DNA from: Clarkia xantiana subsp. parviflora
Taxonomy: Eukaryota; Streptophyta; Magnoliopsida; Myrtales; Onagraceae
Reading direction: 5' to 3'
Length of the DNA: 64,000 nt
Assembly: GCA_036873135.1 (NCBI GenBank)
Contig: JAPTYO010000010.1
Location: 6,114,634 to 6,178,633, forward strand
The notes beneath the pieces are model-generated. The model made no database searches, was not told the DNA's origin, and saw nothing but the letters and a program-made list of their open reading frames with translations. Position numbers and translations under genes: made by a program. This document shows, piece by piece, positions 11,817 through 23,554 of this stretch (positions are counted from its first letter, which is position 1; every line of letters starts with the position of its first letter).

Positions 11817-13009
11817 CAGTGTTTTGAAAACCGGACCGGACCTTAAATCGGTAAGGTGGCCGGTTCCGGTCCGAACCGGTTCGACCCGGTTCAACCCGGT
11901 TTAGTAGCGGTTCAAACATAAAAATCACAAAATGTATCTATATATATAATAAGGCAAAGAGAAAGAGAACCATTCTCCTACATCATGACACATCATCTTT
12001 TACATTCTTCTACATTTTGACACATCATCATTTATATCCAATGATATTTTGACAATTGACAATTTAAATTATCCATTGAATCTAACAATTCAATTAATAA
12101 ATCTAATAAAACAAGTTAGCTTCTTATGTTTACAGTGTCACAAATAAATGCAATAATTAAAACCTCTAAAATCTCTTTAACTTATTTTACCTTGAACATT
12201 ATTTTCTTTTATTAATTATGTAGTTAAATATATTTTTAGCAAAAGTTTATTAATTTGTGAATGATAATTATGTAATTTACAGAAAAACAATATTATTGTG
12301 TTAATTATAAATAAATAATAAATCACCCCGCCCGGCGGGCGGTAACAGCACACTAGTATATATATACTAGTATATAAAGTTAAAAGGAGTTAACCAGACA
12401 TTGTCCCCAACTCCCTTATATTACGATGGGAACTCAGCTTTTGAGAGGACGGGTAAATAGGTTTGGGTTCAGGTCGCAGGCTCGCACACTCCGTCAGTGG
12501 CATCGGGTCCTTCGCTATCCAGTGATTTTCCCCAAAACCCTGAACCTATGATTCCTCTGGTTTCTAGAGACGAAGGAAAGCTTGGTAGATTCTCTTTCTC
12601 TCTCTCGGATTTATGCGTTTCTTCCTTCGAACGGTTCTCTAATTTGGTTTTTCAGATGATTGTGGACATGGATTGGTTTTGCAGATTGTTGGGTTTCTTT
12701 TTTCAAAAGATTATTGTGTGGTTTTGTAGATTTGCAGATTGGCTGCTTGCCCTTGAAGAGAAAGAAGAAGAGACCACGCTTAGGTAGGTTAACAATTAAG
12801 ATTTTTTGAATTAGCAATTATTTCTTTTATTTTTCTCAAGATCGGACCGGCTTCGGTTCATCCGGTCCAACCCAGTTGAACCCGGTTTTCTCTCATCGAA
12901 CCCGGTCTCTCGTGCATTCTTATCTTTTTAGGGAATTGGACCGCTGATATGACCGGTTCACGGTCTGACCCGGTCCAACCGCCGGTCCGGCCTGGTTTTC
13001 AAAACACTG
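11817..13009. mobile_element. Non-autonomous hAT-type DNA transposon
   Basis: It starts CAGTGTTTTGAAAACCGGAC and ends with the near-inverse ...GGTTTTCAAAACACTG. It is flanked by the perfect 8-bp duplication ATAATACA (11809-11816 and 13010-13017), the hAT signature. Subterminal 'aaccggtt/gacccggtt' motifs are repeated at both ends. The uninterrupted site is present at the real IPK1 gene near 31845-31860. The body at 12420-12790 has short open frames that I do not recognise. No hAT transposase was seen. Confidence 0.88.
11937..12356 (+). mobile_element. Non-autonomous Helitron nested in the hAT element
   Basis: The 5' end TCTATATATATAATAAGGC has the Helitron TC start. The 3' end has a GC hairpin (cccgcccggcgggcgg, 12328-12343) about 10 nt before CTAG at 12353-12356. 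It sits between A (11936) and T (12357), as Helitrons do. It is 420 bp and has no Rep/helicase. Confidence 0.75.
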
Positions 13010-13017
13010 ATAATACA

Positions 13018-13560
13018 TCTCCTGTGTAATATTAGGGTTAAATGCTACAACATGTTTGACCAAAATTGACTTTTGGTACAATTTGTTGAGTTTTTGTGCA
13101 TCTGTTAATTTACTATTAAATATGCTCGACCTACCCGTCGACCCCGAGTCCGCTCGAATCTTCAAATCGTCCGCCGACTCTTCAGACGACTCAAAATCAG
13201 ACGAATTCTCCAAATATGACCCATGCTCTGACGACAGTTCCAGTCTCGTCTCCAATAAAAGCCCCAGACTCAGAATCAGACATGGGTGACAACTCATAAA
13301 CCGAGTCAGCCTCGACAGAGGCTTCCTAGTCCTCTTCTGTCTCCGACGCCCAATAACGGTCGGGAAATATAGTAACATGATATTTAAGAGAGAAAGACTT
13401 ACGCATGATGAAGAGTGTGGTTCTAACTAGGCAACGACAATCGCGTCCACGCAAAAAACCAAGGATCTCAGGAGCAAGTAACACAAATAACCTACAGTAT
13501 GAATGGAACGCTTGTTGATATTCATGAAAAATCAATGTCATATTCTTGAATAGACGCCTA
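13018..13560. other. Gene-free stretch: end of IPK1 copy, foldback fragment, unknown sequence
   Basis: 13018-13034 is the tail of the IPK1 fragment. From 13035 comes one arm of a foldback-family repeat ('catgtttgaccaaaattgac'). From about 13120 the sequence is GC-richer, with short open frames on both strands that I do not recognise. It may be a retrotransposon remnant. Confidence 0.4.
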
Positions 13561-13564
13561 TTAT

Positions 13565-13830
13565 GGGGGGCAACATGACGTATGCGCTCTATGAAGAACG
13601 ACAGACGCAAGGGTCGACACACTACGTCCGGGATGACTACTACGCCTACTACGGGGGCAATATGACATACGCGCGCTATGAAGCGCGACAGATGCAAGGG
13701 TCGACACCCCACGTCCATGATGACTACTACTCCTACTACGGGGGCAACATGATATACATACGCTACAACGACATGACCAATATAAATTGCCACGCACTAC
13801 ACTACGTCAACCGCATGAGCAATACGATAT
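13565..13830 (+). repeat. 87-bp tandem repeat with an open, coding-like frame
   Basis: Three copies begin at about 13565, 13652 and 13739. The spacing is exactly 87 bp (29 codons), judged from the 'gggggcaa' tract. The + strand frame stays open through them and gives a Tyr/Gly/Arg-rich repeat of the form YYGGNMTYARYEARQ. The third copy decays after about 25 codons. Further 'caggggcaacatgat'-like traces lie at 13862 and 14122. Known product: none recognised. Confidence 0.6.
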
Positions 13831-13879
13831 GAATGACATAAAATGATTGCTATGCCTACTTCAGGGGCAACATGATACT

Positions 13880-14040
13880 AGTAGTATGACACATGACGGA
13901 CGCAAATGGTAACCCCCTACGTCCGACATATGAACACATGACAGACGTAAATGGTAACCCCCTACGTCCGACATATAAACACGTGATACATAACATACGT
14001 AAATGGTATCCCCCTACGTCCAATATATGAACACATCTAT
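13880..14040. repeat. Short tandem repeat of about 45-54 bp
   Basis: Three copies of a unit containing 'gtaaatggtaaccccctacg' and 'tccgacatatgaacaca' occur at about 13893, 13938 and 13992. Confidence 0.6.
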
Positions 14041-15085
14041 GACAAATGAGAGGTAGCGCAAGAATAACATACGACTCTATCGACGCGAGACTCAACACCT
14101 CACGTCTAAGGTATTAACAAGCCTACTTCGGGGGGAAAATATATGCATTTTGATTTCATGATCGCAAGTTATGCACAAAATGATCGATATGAAAAACAAC
14201 TCGAACGGAAACAACAACATTTCTACTCGGGAAAACATGGAATTTTCAACCGATTTATTTTCAAAATAGATGTAAAGGTAATCACTTTCCGATTATATAG
14301 AATGATTCAATTATTTTGATATAACCATGTATTGCAAATATTGTTTCAACTATGATGAAAGATATGAAATAAGGAAGGGTAAAAGATTGGACCTTCAAAA
14401 ACTGAGCTCGATCACGAAATCAAATCGTCCGAGCCGAACCGAGCCAACCCGGCCCGATGAGAACCGGTTCAGTCGAACCGAAATGGACCGCTGAAATTCC
14501 CCCAGCCAGCCAAAGCAGCCACCACCGCCAAAGGCCCTCATGGCGGCAGACGATGCTGCAGCTGTCACCGGAGACGCTGCACTGTCTCCTCCCGCCGTGG
14601 CCGCCTTCGTCTTCACCGACGCGATTTGCCACCGCCGGAGCTCCCCAACGCCACTGCGAGCTACACCTACGGAGCTCCCCGGCGCGGCTGGTTCGAACAC
14701 CACGAGCCGGCTCCCTTTTTTTGAACCGAAATCGAACCAAATCAAGGTTCGATCAATCAGACCAAGACTAAACTGATGCTCAAACCAAGTTTCTACACCT
14801 AGCCACGGTGATTTCTTGGTCCCCAAGTAAGTAAAAAGAAAGTATTTTTAATGGTGTATGAAAATTTGGTTTTTGGTGGCCATGGAAAAAGGTGACATAC
14901 ATCCCTTTTTAAAGAGATGATATTAGGGTTTTTGCTAAAGTGACCACATCATCACCATTGACTAAAAGTAATAAGATCTAAAGGCTTAGATCAAATGAGG
15001 CTTATTTACATTAATATCCATTTTCTATTACATGCTTAGGCATATAGTGTCACTATTTTTAAATGGTAAGGCATATATCCATGGT
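14041..15085. other. Gene-free stretch in the retrotransposon mosaic
   Basis: 14395-14790 is GC-rich, with overlapping open frames on both strands and 'gaaccggttcagtcgaaccg'-type text. None reads as a recognisable domain. The rest is AT-rich without visible genes. Confidence 0.35.
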
Positions 15086-15087
15086 TG

Positions 15088-15325
15088 ACATGTATGCATT
15101 CATTTGCATCAATGCTAGTGTTTGTCCAACACTTAGAATTTTTTTTCATGATTATTACATGTATGCATTCATTTGCATCAATGCTAGTGTTTGACCAACA
15201 CTTAGAATTTTTTTCATGATTATTACATGTATGCATTCATTTGTATCAATGCTAGTGTTTGTCCAACACTTAGAAATTTCTTCATAATTAACGTGTATGC
15301 ACTCACTTGCATCAAATGTCACTAT
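15088..15325. repeat. Tandem repeat of 66-69 bp, four copies
   Basis: Copies carrying 'tgtatgcattcatttgcatc' and 'gtccaacacttagaa' begin at 15091, 15160, 15228 and 15294. The same unit recurs at 16160-16340 after the truncated LTR, which shows that the two blocks are copies of one retroelement internal region. Confidence 0.75.
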
Positions 15326-15740
15326 TTTTACATACTTATACATGCACACATGACGACATACAAATATTCATCCATAAATGCTCTATTACATACATAGGCA
15401 CGTACTCATGTCGACACGCCTGAATTCACTTGCAATATCACATATGATTCATTACACATTCAAACATATGTCCATATCAGTGCATACACCTATGAAAGCA
15501 TATGTTTACAACACATATGACTCACCACATGCTTGTGTACATTTTTTCATCTATGATTATGACAATATCATAGGTAGACCGCCCTCCAAGCAAGGAAGGA
15601 ACAAACGTCGGAGAATACGCACCGACAACACCAAATTCATTAAAGAGATAACGTATAGCCGATGTACCAATTCAGGTGTGCATCCTTTAAAAAAAGTAGA
15701 GTCAAGAAAAGGTAAAACATATGCTTGACTCGGGGGCAAA

Positions 15741-16151
15741 TGATGGATATACACCCAATTGGACCTCACTTAGGCTCGACTAGGTCGCCCGTCGACCCCA
15801 AACACGGTTGGAAACCAAAACTTGGTGATCGAGTGACCGAGACTCAAATACGCGCTAGTCCACTTAAAAGACCTCCGACCGGACTAGTCCAGTCGAAAGG
15901 GGGCCGACGCGTCCCCGTGTTCGCCCCGACGCCCGGGTGACCACTACCCGGGCTAACGCGCACGACGGTAACTCTGTCCCGTATGGAATATTACATTGAC
16001 CCCACCAAATATCGTGGGCCCCTTCGATGCCAAGATCACGATCTCTATAAATAGGGCTTCATATCTCTCATCTACAACTTGATTTCACTTGAATGCTCTG
16101 ACCTCTCTCTAGAATTTTATCTCTCCAAAACCAAATACTCATTTTAGCATC
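15741..16151 (+). mobile_element. LTR retrotransposon LTR, 3'-truncated (copy A)
   Basis: It starts TGATGGATATACACC right after a polypurine-like 'gactcgggggcaaa' tract. A TATAAATAG box is at 16046-16054. It follows the same course as copy B at 16811. It stops at 'attttagcatc' and runs straight into the internal-region tandem repeat, so about 150 bp of its 3' end are missing. Confidence 0.65.
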
Positions 16152-16154
16152 AAT

Positions 16155-16340
16155 ATGCATCAAGATGATTATTACATATACGCATTCATATGCATCAATT
16201 CTAGTGTTTGTCCAACACTTAGAATTTTTTCCATGTTATTACATGTATCATATATGCATTCATATGCATCAATTCTAGTGTATGCCCAACACTTGGATTT
16301 TTTTCATGTTATTACATGTATTATATATGCATTCATATGA
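16155..16340. repeat. Second block of the retroelement internal tandem repeat
   Basis: At least two copies of a unit of about 77 bp with 'gcattcatatgcatcaattc' and 'cccaacactt' are present, homologous to 15088-15325. Confidence 0.65.
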
Positions 16341-16810
16341 TAACATCATGTATGCACCTGTGTTATACACCATGCTTTATTACATGTTTATGAGCATCCT
16401 CCTTACATTACATGATTGCTACATGTGTACTCATCTACATTGATATACATATTCTTTACTAAGTGTTTTACACACATCCATGAAAACACTACATACGCAC
16501 TTATGTCGTGCACTGCATTGTATTACATGCTCATACATGCGTCCAAATAGGCATATACACCTACATAAACATATGATTATACACTTGTGACTTACTCAGT
16601 ACTTGTGTATATATTTGTATCTGTGATTTTGATAAAATGCACATATTGACATCCCTACAAGAAAAGGGGACTGACGTTGGGTCATACGCACCGACAAAGA
16701 CAAACTCAGTAAAGAGGTAATGTATCGCCTGAGGTCACAATTCAGGTTTAAATCCTATTAAAAAATAGAGTCTAGGAAGGGTTACACCATTGCTTGACTC
16801 GGGGGGCAAA

Positions 16811-17372
16811 TGATGGATATACACCTAATTGGACCTCACTTAGGCTCGCCTTAGTCGCAACGTCGACCCTAGACACGATTAAAGACCGAAACTTGGCAAA
16901 ATGGACAACCCAGACCTAAAAACCGCACTAGTCCGCCCAAGAAGGCCCCCGACCGGACTAGTTAGGTCGAAGGAGACCTTCGGCCAGACTAGTCCGGTCA
17001 AACCCCTTTAACCAAACTAGTCCGGCCGAATGGGGACGACACGCTCCGGTAGTCGCCCCCTACGTCGGGGTGACGTACCATCGAAGTACGCACACCCGAC
17101 GTATATGCATCCAACCTCGTATAAGAACATCCTAATTTTCACTATCCTGTATGGAATATTCTGCGGACCCCACCGTATTTCTGTGGGCCCATCGTGGCCA
17201 AATCCTCAACCCCTATAAATAGGACCTCACATTCTTCATTCAAGGGGTTGAATTATTTGAAGCTCTGACTTCCCTCTAGATTTTATCTCTCTAAAACTGA
17301 GCACTTACTTAAGCATCGAAGAGGGTTCGCCAGAAACACAACCCCCCCCCTTCCGGCGCAATCCTTTGTGCA
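16811..17372 (+). mobile_element. LTR retrotransposon LTR (copy B)
   Basis: It starts TGATGGATATACACC and ends ...CCTTTGTGCA, a TG...CA pair 562 bp apart. The polypurine-like 'gactcggggggcaaa' lies directly upstream and a TATAAATAG box is at 17214-17222. The sequence after it ('ggtttacgaggaaa') resembles what follows copy C, so it may be the start of another internal region. No gag or pol domain was found nearby. Confidence 0.65.
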
Positions 17373-17793
17373 GGTTTACGAGGAAAAATCGAATGACGAG
17401 TGAAACCAATGATCAAGGCTCGAAGGCACCATCCAAAGACGGACATCGACGCACGTGTTTCATCAACATATGAGAGTGAGAAGTGGGCCGCTTCGAAAGG
17501 GATTGTTGATGGTCAATTCTTAGAACACTTGCAGAACCGGGCGAGTGATCCAGGGCCTACGGATCACAAGGCGTGAACCGAACTATACTAGGAAGGTACC
17601 TGTGTGGGTTATGTCGTCATTTACACCAACGACATTCGGTTCAAGGACATCGTCTTTACCGACCAGTCATAAGAGAATGCATGATCTCACAAGGGATAGA
17701 TTCAATGGGTTACCCACATCTATCCTTTGCAGGTATTGACCGTATAACTCAAAATTCGTGTGTATATTTTCAAATTCTATTCATGTGGGTGAT
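17373..17793. other. Retroelement-derived gene-free stretch
   Basis: This lies between LTR B and the LTR-like block at 17794. It ends 'tcatgtgggtgat', the kind of purine-rich tract found before a Copia 3' LTR. No domain was recognised in the short open frames. Confidence 0.35.
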
Positions 17794-18446
17794 TGTTAGA
17801 AAATTTGGGCTGATTTTTAATTTAATTGTTTTTCGGCTAGGATTTTTGGACTATTCTTTTTATGCCCAATTTTTTAGATTGAGTCGAACTCTTTGTTTAG
17901 CCCAATTTTGCGTGAATGTGAAATTGTGGAGGATTTTTGTACCACATTGTCTACTTCACATTCTTCATCTCATTTTCACCTCCTATAAATACTAGTCCAT
18001 TCTTCTCCTCCAGTGCACTTAGAAAATGTGATATCTTCATTTTGGTTGAGTATCCAATATTTTCGGAATCCATATTTTTGGAATCCAATTTATACTTTCT
18101 CCTCATCTGTTCTTCGTGTTGACGAATTGCAGAGTTCTTCCTAGGTTGATTTCAACTTATGTCGCGTTCGACCTTTCTAGTTATTTTTTTATCTCTAGTC
18201 GTTGTTGTCGGCTTTCCTGTTCTTTGTTTGAATTCAGGTATTGAGTTTGGTTCGGTCGAGCGTGTTGCGTGCATAACACGATTCGATGACACTGTTGAAT
18301 CCTGGGAGGTGATCGCCCCATGTTTAAACTTCTTTGCATAACCCGAGGGTGAGGTGGGGCGAAGGAGACCGTGATCTGCACGGGCCTCAGTATAAAAAAT
18401 ACGTGTTCGTTTTTGTATCGATTTTACGTATAATTTCGGATTAGCA
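17794..18446 (+). mobile_element. LTR-like block, possible solo or 3' LTR of a Copia element
   Basis: It starts TGTTAGAAAATTTGGGC after the purine tract. A CCTATAAATACTAG box lies near 17984. It plausibly ends at '...ttcggattagca' (18446). No target duplication was found, so the borders are tentative. Confidence 0.4.
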
Positions 18447-19138
18447 TATTTCATGCATGCGAATTGGAGTAATTACTAGTAAGTAACCAAAATTTGACTA
18501 ATTGCATTTTAGTCATTGAATTTTAGAATATTGTATTTTGGTCATCAGACTTTGTAAATTTGCATATTTTCCCTCATTATTTCCAACATAAAAGTTAACA
18601 TTTTAGTCTAAAACAACAGTTTCGAACAATATTATATCTAAATACACACACCACAAAACATGTTATATCTAATAATATTTTTATCAAACATATTATATCT
18701 TTTTCATACTTTTTTCCTAAAGATAATTATAATATATATTATAAAAATGGATGGATATTTTTAATTGGCAAGATATTCATTCCGTCAGACCCTAAATAAT
18801 TCTATCTAAATTAATTATATGGAAATGAGACTAATTTATAAATTTAAAGTGAAAAAAAATATATATATATATATAACAACAAACTTCCGATTCGATAGGC
18901 CCGATCCCTCGAGCATTTAATTTTCAATTTTTAAGAATTTTTAATTTTTTTATATAATATTATGTTAAATAATTTTAAGTTAATTATTTCTCTAATAATG
19001 TTCTACTCTTGTATCCTACTCGGAGTCGGGTCGAGCATGCTTCAATATTATAGTCAGGGTCACCATGATCGTGTTATTATAGCATTCTAATGAAGACAGT
19101 ACACAATGCGCACGCGCGTAGCGCGCGCATGTTTCTAG
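18447..19138 (+). mobile_element. AT-rich stretch ending in a Helitron-type 3' terminus
   Basis: Near the end is a strong GC hairpin ('gcgcacgcgcgtagcgcgcgc', 19108-19128), followed by 'atgttt' and CTAG at 19135-19138. This is the Helitron 3' pattern. The matching 5' TC end was not located, so the left border given is only the start of the gene-free stretch. Confidence 0.4.
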
Positions 19139-21090
19139 ATAAACATTATGGAAATCCATTATGTTAATTTTTGTTAAGGTTTAACAAAGTACTAAAAGTT
19201 GTACAACATCGTCGTACCAAGTAAAGACTTATTAAAACAAAATTCACTATGTAATCCTAAACCTAAACCACGCACGATTCTTTATAGCACTGGAACAGCC
19301 TCGCTGGCCATACATGCTGTCATCGTTGCCGGAGATGATGTTCATCAGTTGAGGCTAAAATAAATTGTTGTATATCCAATCCAGTTTCTTTGATATTTCT
19401 GGGCTCATATTCATTCAACTATTAAATGTTTTGACACCAGAAATCGCCGGCCGGCCGGCATCAGTACCATTTCAACAACATTTGAGCATCAGATCAAATA
19501 TCCATATCCACACCACGCACGCCTCCACATACCATCAATATTACAAACATCCACATAGCATCTAAACCCTGAAAACCATACCATGCCTCCACTTTATAAA
19601 CATCCACATGCCTAGATAATATTAGCCTAATTCATTAGTCTTACACACTAACATCAACATGACTAGATAGATATTAGTCTTACACACCACATTCAATATT
19701 GTAGACTAGGCATCATCACAAACAGACACATAAATTAACAGACAAAATGAACAAGTTCAATTCATCAGTGCAGACAAACAGTCAATACTAGCCAAGTTGC
19801 TTCTCTTCCCTCAGCCATCATTTCAGTCATCACCTTAAAATCAATGGTCGTAAAAGAAAATGGTTACATATATAGATAGATAGTGTTAATTAATGGATAG
19901 AATTATATATATCGAGCTTAGAAATCTTACTGGCCGGGACTCAACTTGTCTTTCATACTAAGTTAATTTCTTAAAACCTCGTTCCTCATAGGTGTGTGAG
20001 TTTCAAAGCAACACGGTTTCCCAAGATCGGTAGTCTTGGATGAATACTATTAGCTAGAGATAAACAAAGACATAGAAGTGGTTTATCCAACTAATCACCT
20101 AATTTATCTTTATATATATATACTCACCTTATAGTGGAACTCAAATGTTCAAGGAGTGATCCAATAAGATTCAAAGACACCCGGCAATATATTGAAATCT
20201 TCTATTCTTCTAGTATCTTGTTAACCACAATCTTTTTGTACCGTACATTTTTGTTTGGCTGAAAAGTGGATAATTATTGCATTGTTAAATACATATATAT
20301 ATATATATAAAAGAATAGATCTTTTAAATAAATAATATATAAAAATTCATTTGCAATACCAGATGTTGGAAACCGTGTTCCACACTGTTTATAAATGCCT
20401 TTATACAAGAAATGGTGGTAGTATAATTACTGGGGATGACTGTGAATGTTACTCCTCTCTGCAACTCCCGACATCGAAATAGTAGACCTTTTTAACAAAT
20501 TGGCTGTTAAGTGCAACAGTTCGCCAGTTTACCAATTTGGGCGGCTGATATATTTAGCCACATGCTTTAAAGAAGGTGATTCGAGTTCTTTGAATAAGAG
20601 GCGGTCAAGAGTGCTCATAAAATCAATCTCATTGAGCAAGTAAGGGTGACCGAAAACTCATCATTTCGGAAGAAATTTGCACCACAAAAGAATAATGTGT
20701 ATATATATATATATGATGCATACTTTCTAGTATACCATCAATTAATAAGTTAACTAGACACGTACTCAGACTTCTTGAATAAGTAACATCTGACAAGCAA
20801 TAGAGAGGAAGAATTCTCTCAAGTACTTTCTCATTACTCATTACAAGCTTGTAATCATGATGATCCCATGAGTTTATGGAATGCACTTCGATCACCAGCA
20901 TGGTAATCCTCAACTGATAATTCAAACTGCACATTATATTACTTTCATGATCATAATATTTACAAGCTCATATATTATAATATTTACAAGGACAAACCTG
21001 TTTTTATTAGCTCATCATCTCTCCGGAAATTCCGGATATATTCAATCATAAAATCTGACTCGTCTGCTGACTTTGAAATTACTGTGAATG
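19139..21090. other. Gene-free, AT-rich stretch
   Basis: No gene was recognised. Short open frames at 20446-20643 (+) and 20629-20934 (-) show no domain I know, and codon runs are broken around them. AT dinucleotide runs are at 20298 and 20698. Confidence 0.4.
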
Positions 21091-21833
21091 CTAAAGCTTA
21101 AGACTACCTAACAACACTAACAAGTACTCCTCTAATTGATGATAAATTCATGATGAACATTAACCGGTTGCGGATGATGATCTTGAACAAGTAATGGAAG
21201 ATCACATGAAGTTAATTTGGCACAACAATGTCATTACCCGCTTCATAAATAAGGACAAGACCACATTTGGCACAACAATATCATCACCCCGTGCTTCATA
21301 GATAATAACAATAAGACTATGTTTTATCATGGTCATGACGAGTTTGTGAACAAGTTTTGTTCAATATAAGTTATATGGAGCAAATTGTCATGGTAGTATC
21401 CATTCTGATGCAAGGCCCTCATAGATATACTAATGTACCTATTTGTAAATAGATGTAACAAATAGGTACATTGATATATCCATGAGGACTTGCATCAGAA
21501 TGGCTATTACCATGGCAATTTGCTACATGGAACTTATATTGGACAAGACTTACTCACAGACTCGTCATGACCATGAAAAAACATAATTTTATTGTCATTA
21601 TCTGTGAAGCACGGCGTAATAAAGTTGTTGTGTCAAATTAACTTCATGTAATCTTATTTTTATATATGAAACACGGGGTAATGATATTGTTGTGCCAAAT
21701 TAACTTCATGTGATCTTTCATTGTTTGTTCAAGACCGAGATCGTCATTCCGCAACCGGCTGATGTTCATCATGAATTTGCTATCAATTAAAAGAGTAATG
21801 ATAGTGTTGTTGTTAGGTAGTCTTAAGCTTTAG
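21091..21833. repeat. 743-bp inverted repeat with arms of about 360 bp (large hairpin)
   Basis: The left arm starts CTAAAGCTTAAGACTACCTA and the right arm ends with its inverse. The arms pair along their whole length with small indels, at roughly 85% by eye. The loop is tiny, around 21450-21460, with 'acctatttgt' against 'acaaataggt' at the apex. Within each arm a unit of about 75 bp with 'tttggcacaacaat' and 'cttcata' is itself duplicated. Not recognised as any gene. Confidence 0.85.
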
Positions 21834-22053
21834 AATTTACAAGGGAGTAGATTAATGGCGCCTGTTGGTTAAATACAAAATAAGTTATTGATCAATTTTT
21901 TTTTTTTAATCTAAGGGACCTATAAATAGATCGATCAAATTAAATTAAGAGACAATATAGGATCTTCAGGCAATTCCGATCATTTTTCTTAACATCATTC
22001 CTAATATATATGTAGGATTAATTAATCTTACTTAACTAATTTAAAGTCAATTA

Positions 22054-22470
22054 GAGCATCCACAATGGTATTACGTAAAGATTACGTAAACGTGGGTCCT
22101 ACATGTTTATTTAAGTAAAACAACAAAAACTATCTACAGTGGTTTTACATAGCATTCCTTAAAGATGGGACCCACACGTAAATTTATGTTTTTACATAAA
22201 GCATTCCTTAAATTTAAGTAATGCACTATGTATTACGTAACTAATTTTTTATTATAAATTAATTCATTTTATAATTAATGTTAATATCTTATTGGTGGTT
22301 GTTGGAAAATCTAATAATAAAATATATTTAAGGAATATGTTTAAGTAATACGATTGCAGAGAAAATATTTTTTACGTGTGTCTTAACTTTACGTATTACT
22401 TAAAGTGTACATAAATGTCTATGTGGCAACATTAAAGAATACATTTTATGTAAAACCATTGTGGATGCTC
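22054..22470. mobile_element. Tourist-like (PIF/Harbinger) MITE
   Basis: It starts GAGCATCCACAATGG and ends CCATTGTGGATGCTC, perfect 15-bp inverted ends, flanked by TTA on both sides (22051-22053, 22471-22473). The 417-bp body is AT-rich with no ORF. TTA duplication plus these ends fits the Tourist class. Confidence 0.88.
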
Positions 22471-22587
22471 TTAGTAGTAAAATATATGTATATATAAATG
22501 GCTTAGCAGCTAATCAAGGAAAAAAAAAAATTAAAATCCTATCCCCTAAAATAGATCGATCAAATTAGGAAGGAGAGTAAGGATCTT

Positions 22588-22875
22588 CCGATCATTTTGC
22601 TCAACATACGTACAGACTACAGAGAAAATAAAAGATTAGGAATAAAGAATCATGTCATTATTATATAATTAATTAGTAATAAATTGCTTGGCCCGATCAT
22701 TTTGCTCAACATACAGAGAAAATAAAAGATTAGGTCGTTAGGAATAAAGAATCTTGTCATTATTATATATTATATATATAATTAATTAGTAATAAATTGA
22801 TTGGCACAATCATTTTGCTCAACATACAGGTCATTATTATATAATTCCAAAAGTAATTAGTAATAAATTGCTAGC
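22588..22875. repeat. Tandem repeat of 105-113 bp, three copies
   Basis: The motif 'atcattttgctcaacata' occurs at 22591, 22696 and 22809. Each copy is followed by 'cattattata' and 'ttagtaataaattg'. The third copy has lost about 40 bp. Confidence 0.75.
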
Positions 22876-23034
22876 CACGAAACCTAAACTAATAATAGAA
22901 TAGAAGAATAATGGAAGAATCAAGAATCTCACAGTTTTATGAGGCTCGTCCATGGGGGCGACTTGGAGAGGACGACTTGGAGAGGAAGAGAGTTAAAATG
23001 GAAATGCGGCTGGGGAACCAACCCTAGTTTGGAT

Positions 23035-23367
23035 GAGTTTTTGACCGATATAAGCCTTCGTGGACAACCAAATACAAATATAGACTGCATGAAAAAATAA
23101 TTACAAATATGAGGCAAACCGAGATTTCACATCTCGGTTTGAATTTTTTTTCATCCAAACCGAGATTCGGTTAGGATTTTTTTTTTATTTTTATTTTATT
23201 TTTTTTTTTTAGGGTTTAGGGTTTTTTAGTGCCCTAAACCCTAAAAAAAAAAAAAAAATCCTAACCGAGATGTGAAATCTCGGTTTGCCTCATATTTGTA
23301 ATTATTTTTTCATGCAGTCTATATTTGTATTTGGTTGTCCATGAAGGCTTATATCGGTCAAAAACTC
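23035..23367. mobile_element. Foldback MITE with 9-bp target duplication
   Basis: The ends GAGTTTTTGACCGATATAAG and its inverse are almost perfect. The arms pair through most of the 333 bp and enclose 'gggtttaggg/ccctaaaccc'. It is flanked by AGTTTGGAT at 23026-23034 and 23368-23376. A 9-bp duplication points to Mutator-type transposition. Confidence 0.85.
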
Positions 23368-23554
23368 AGTTTGGATAGTGTATTATATAATACAAGTTTT
23401 ACAACATTGGCCCTTGTTGTTTCTGTTGGGATAATATAACCCTTGTAGTTTTATAACATTTTGTATATAAAATATAAATGTTAGGTTTTCCCTATAAAGG
23501 ACGAATTTGTACATTAAGAAAAAATAGGTCCAGTTAGCAATCAATACTCCATTC

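Noticed and set aside
14395..14830. Overlapping open frames of 78-143 residues on both strands
   Set aside because: The frames are open because of GC richness; no domain or splice structure was seen, and the surroundings are retroelement debris.
15088..16340. CRISPR-like arrays from regularly spaced repeats
   Set aside because: The units are adjacent tandem copies without unique spacers, in a plant nuclear genome.
20446..20934. Open frames of 65 and 101 residues on opposite strands, considered as a gene remnant
   Set aside because: Neither strand gives a recognisable protein or consistent exon borders.
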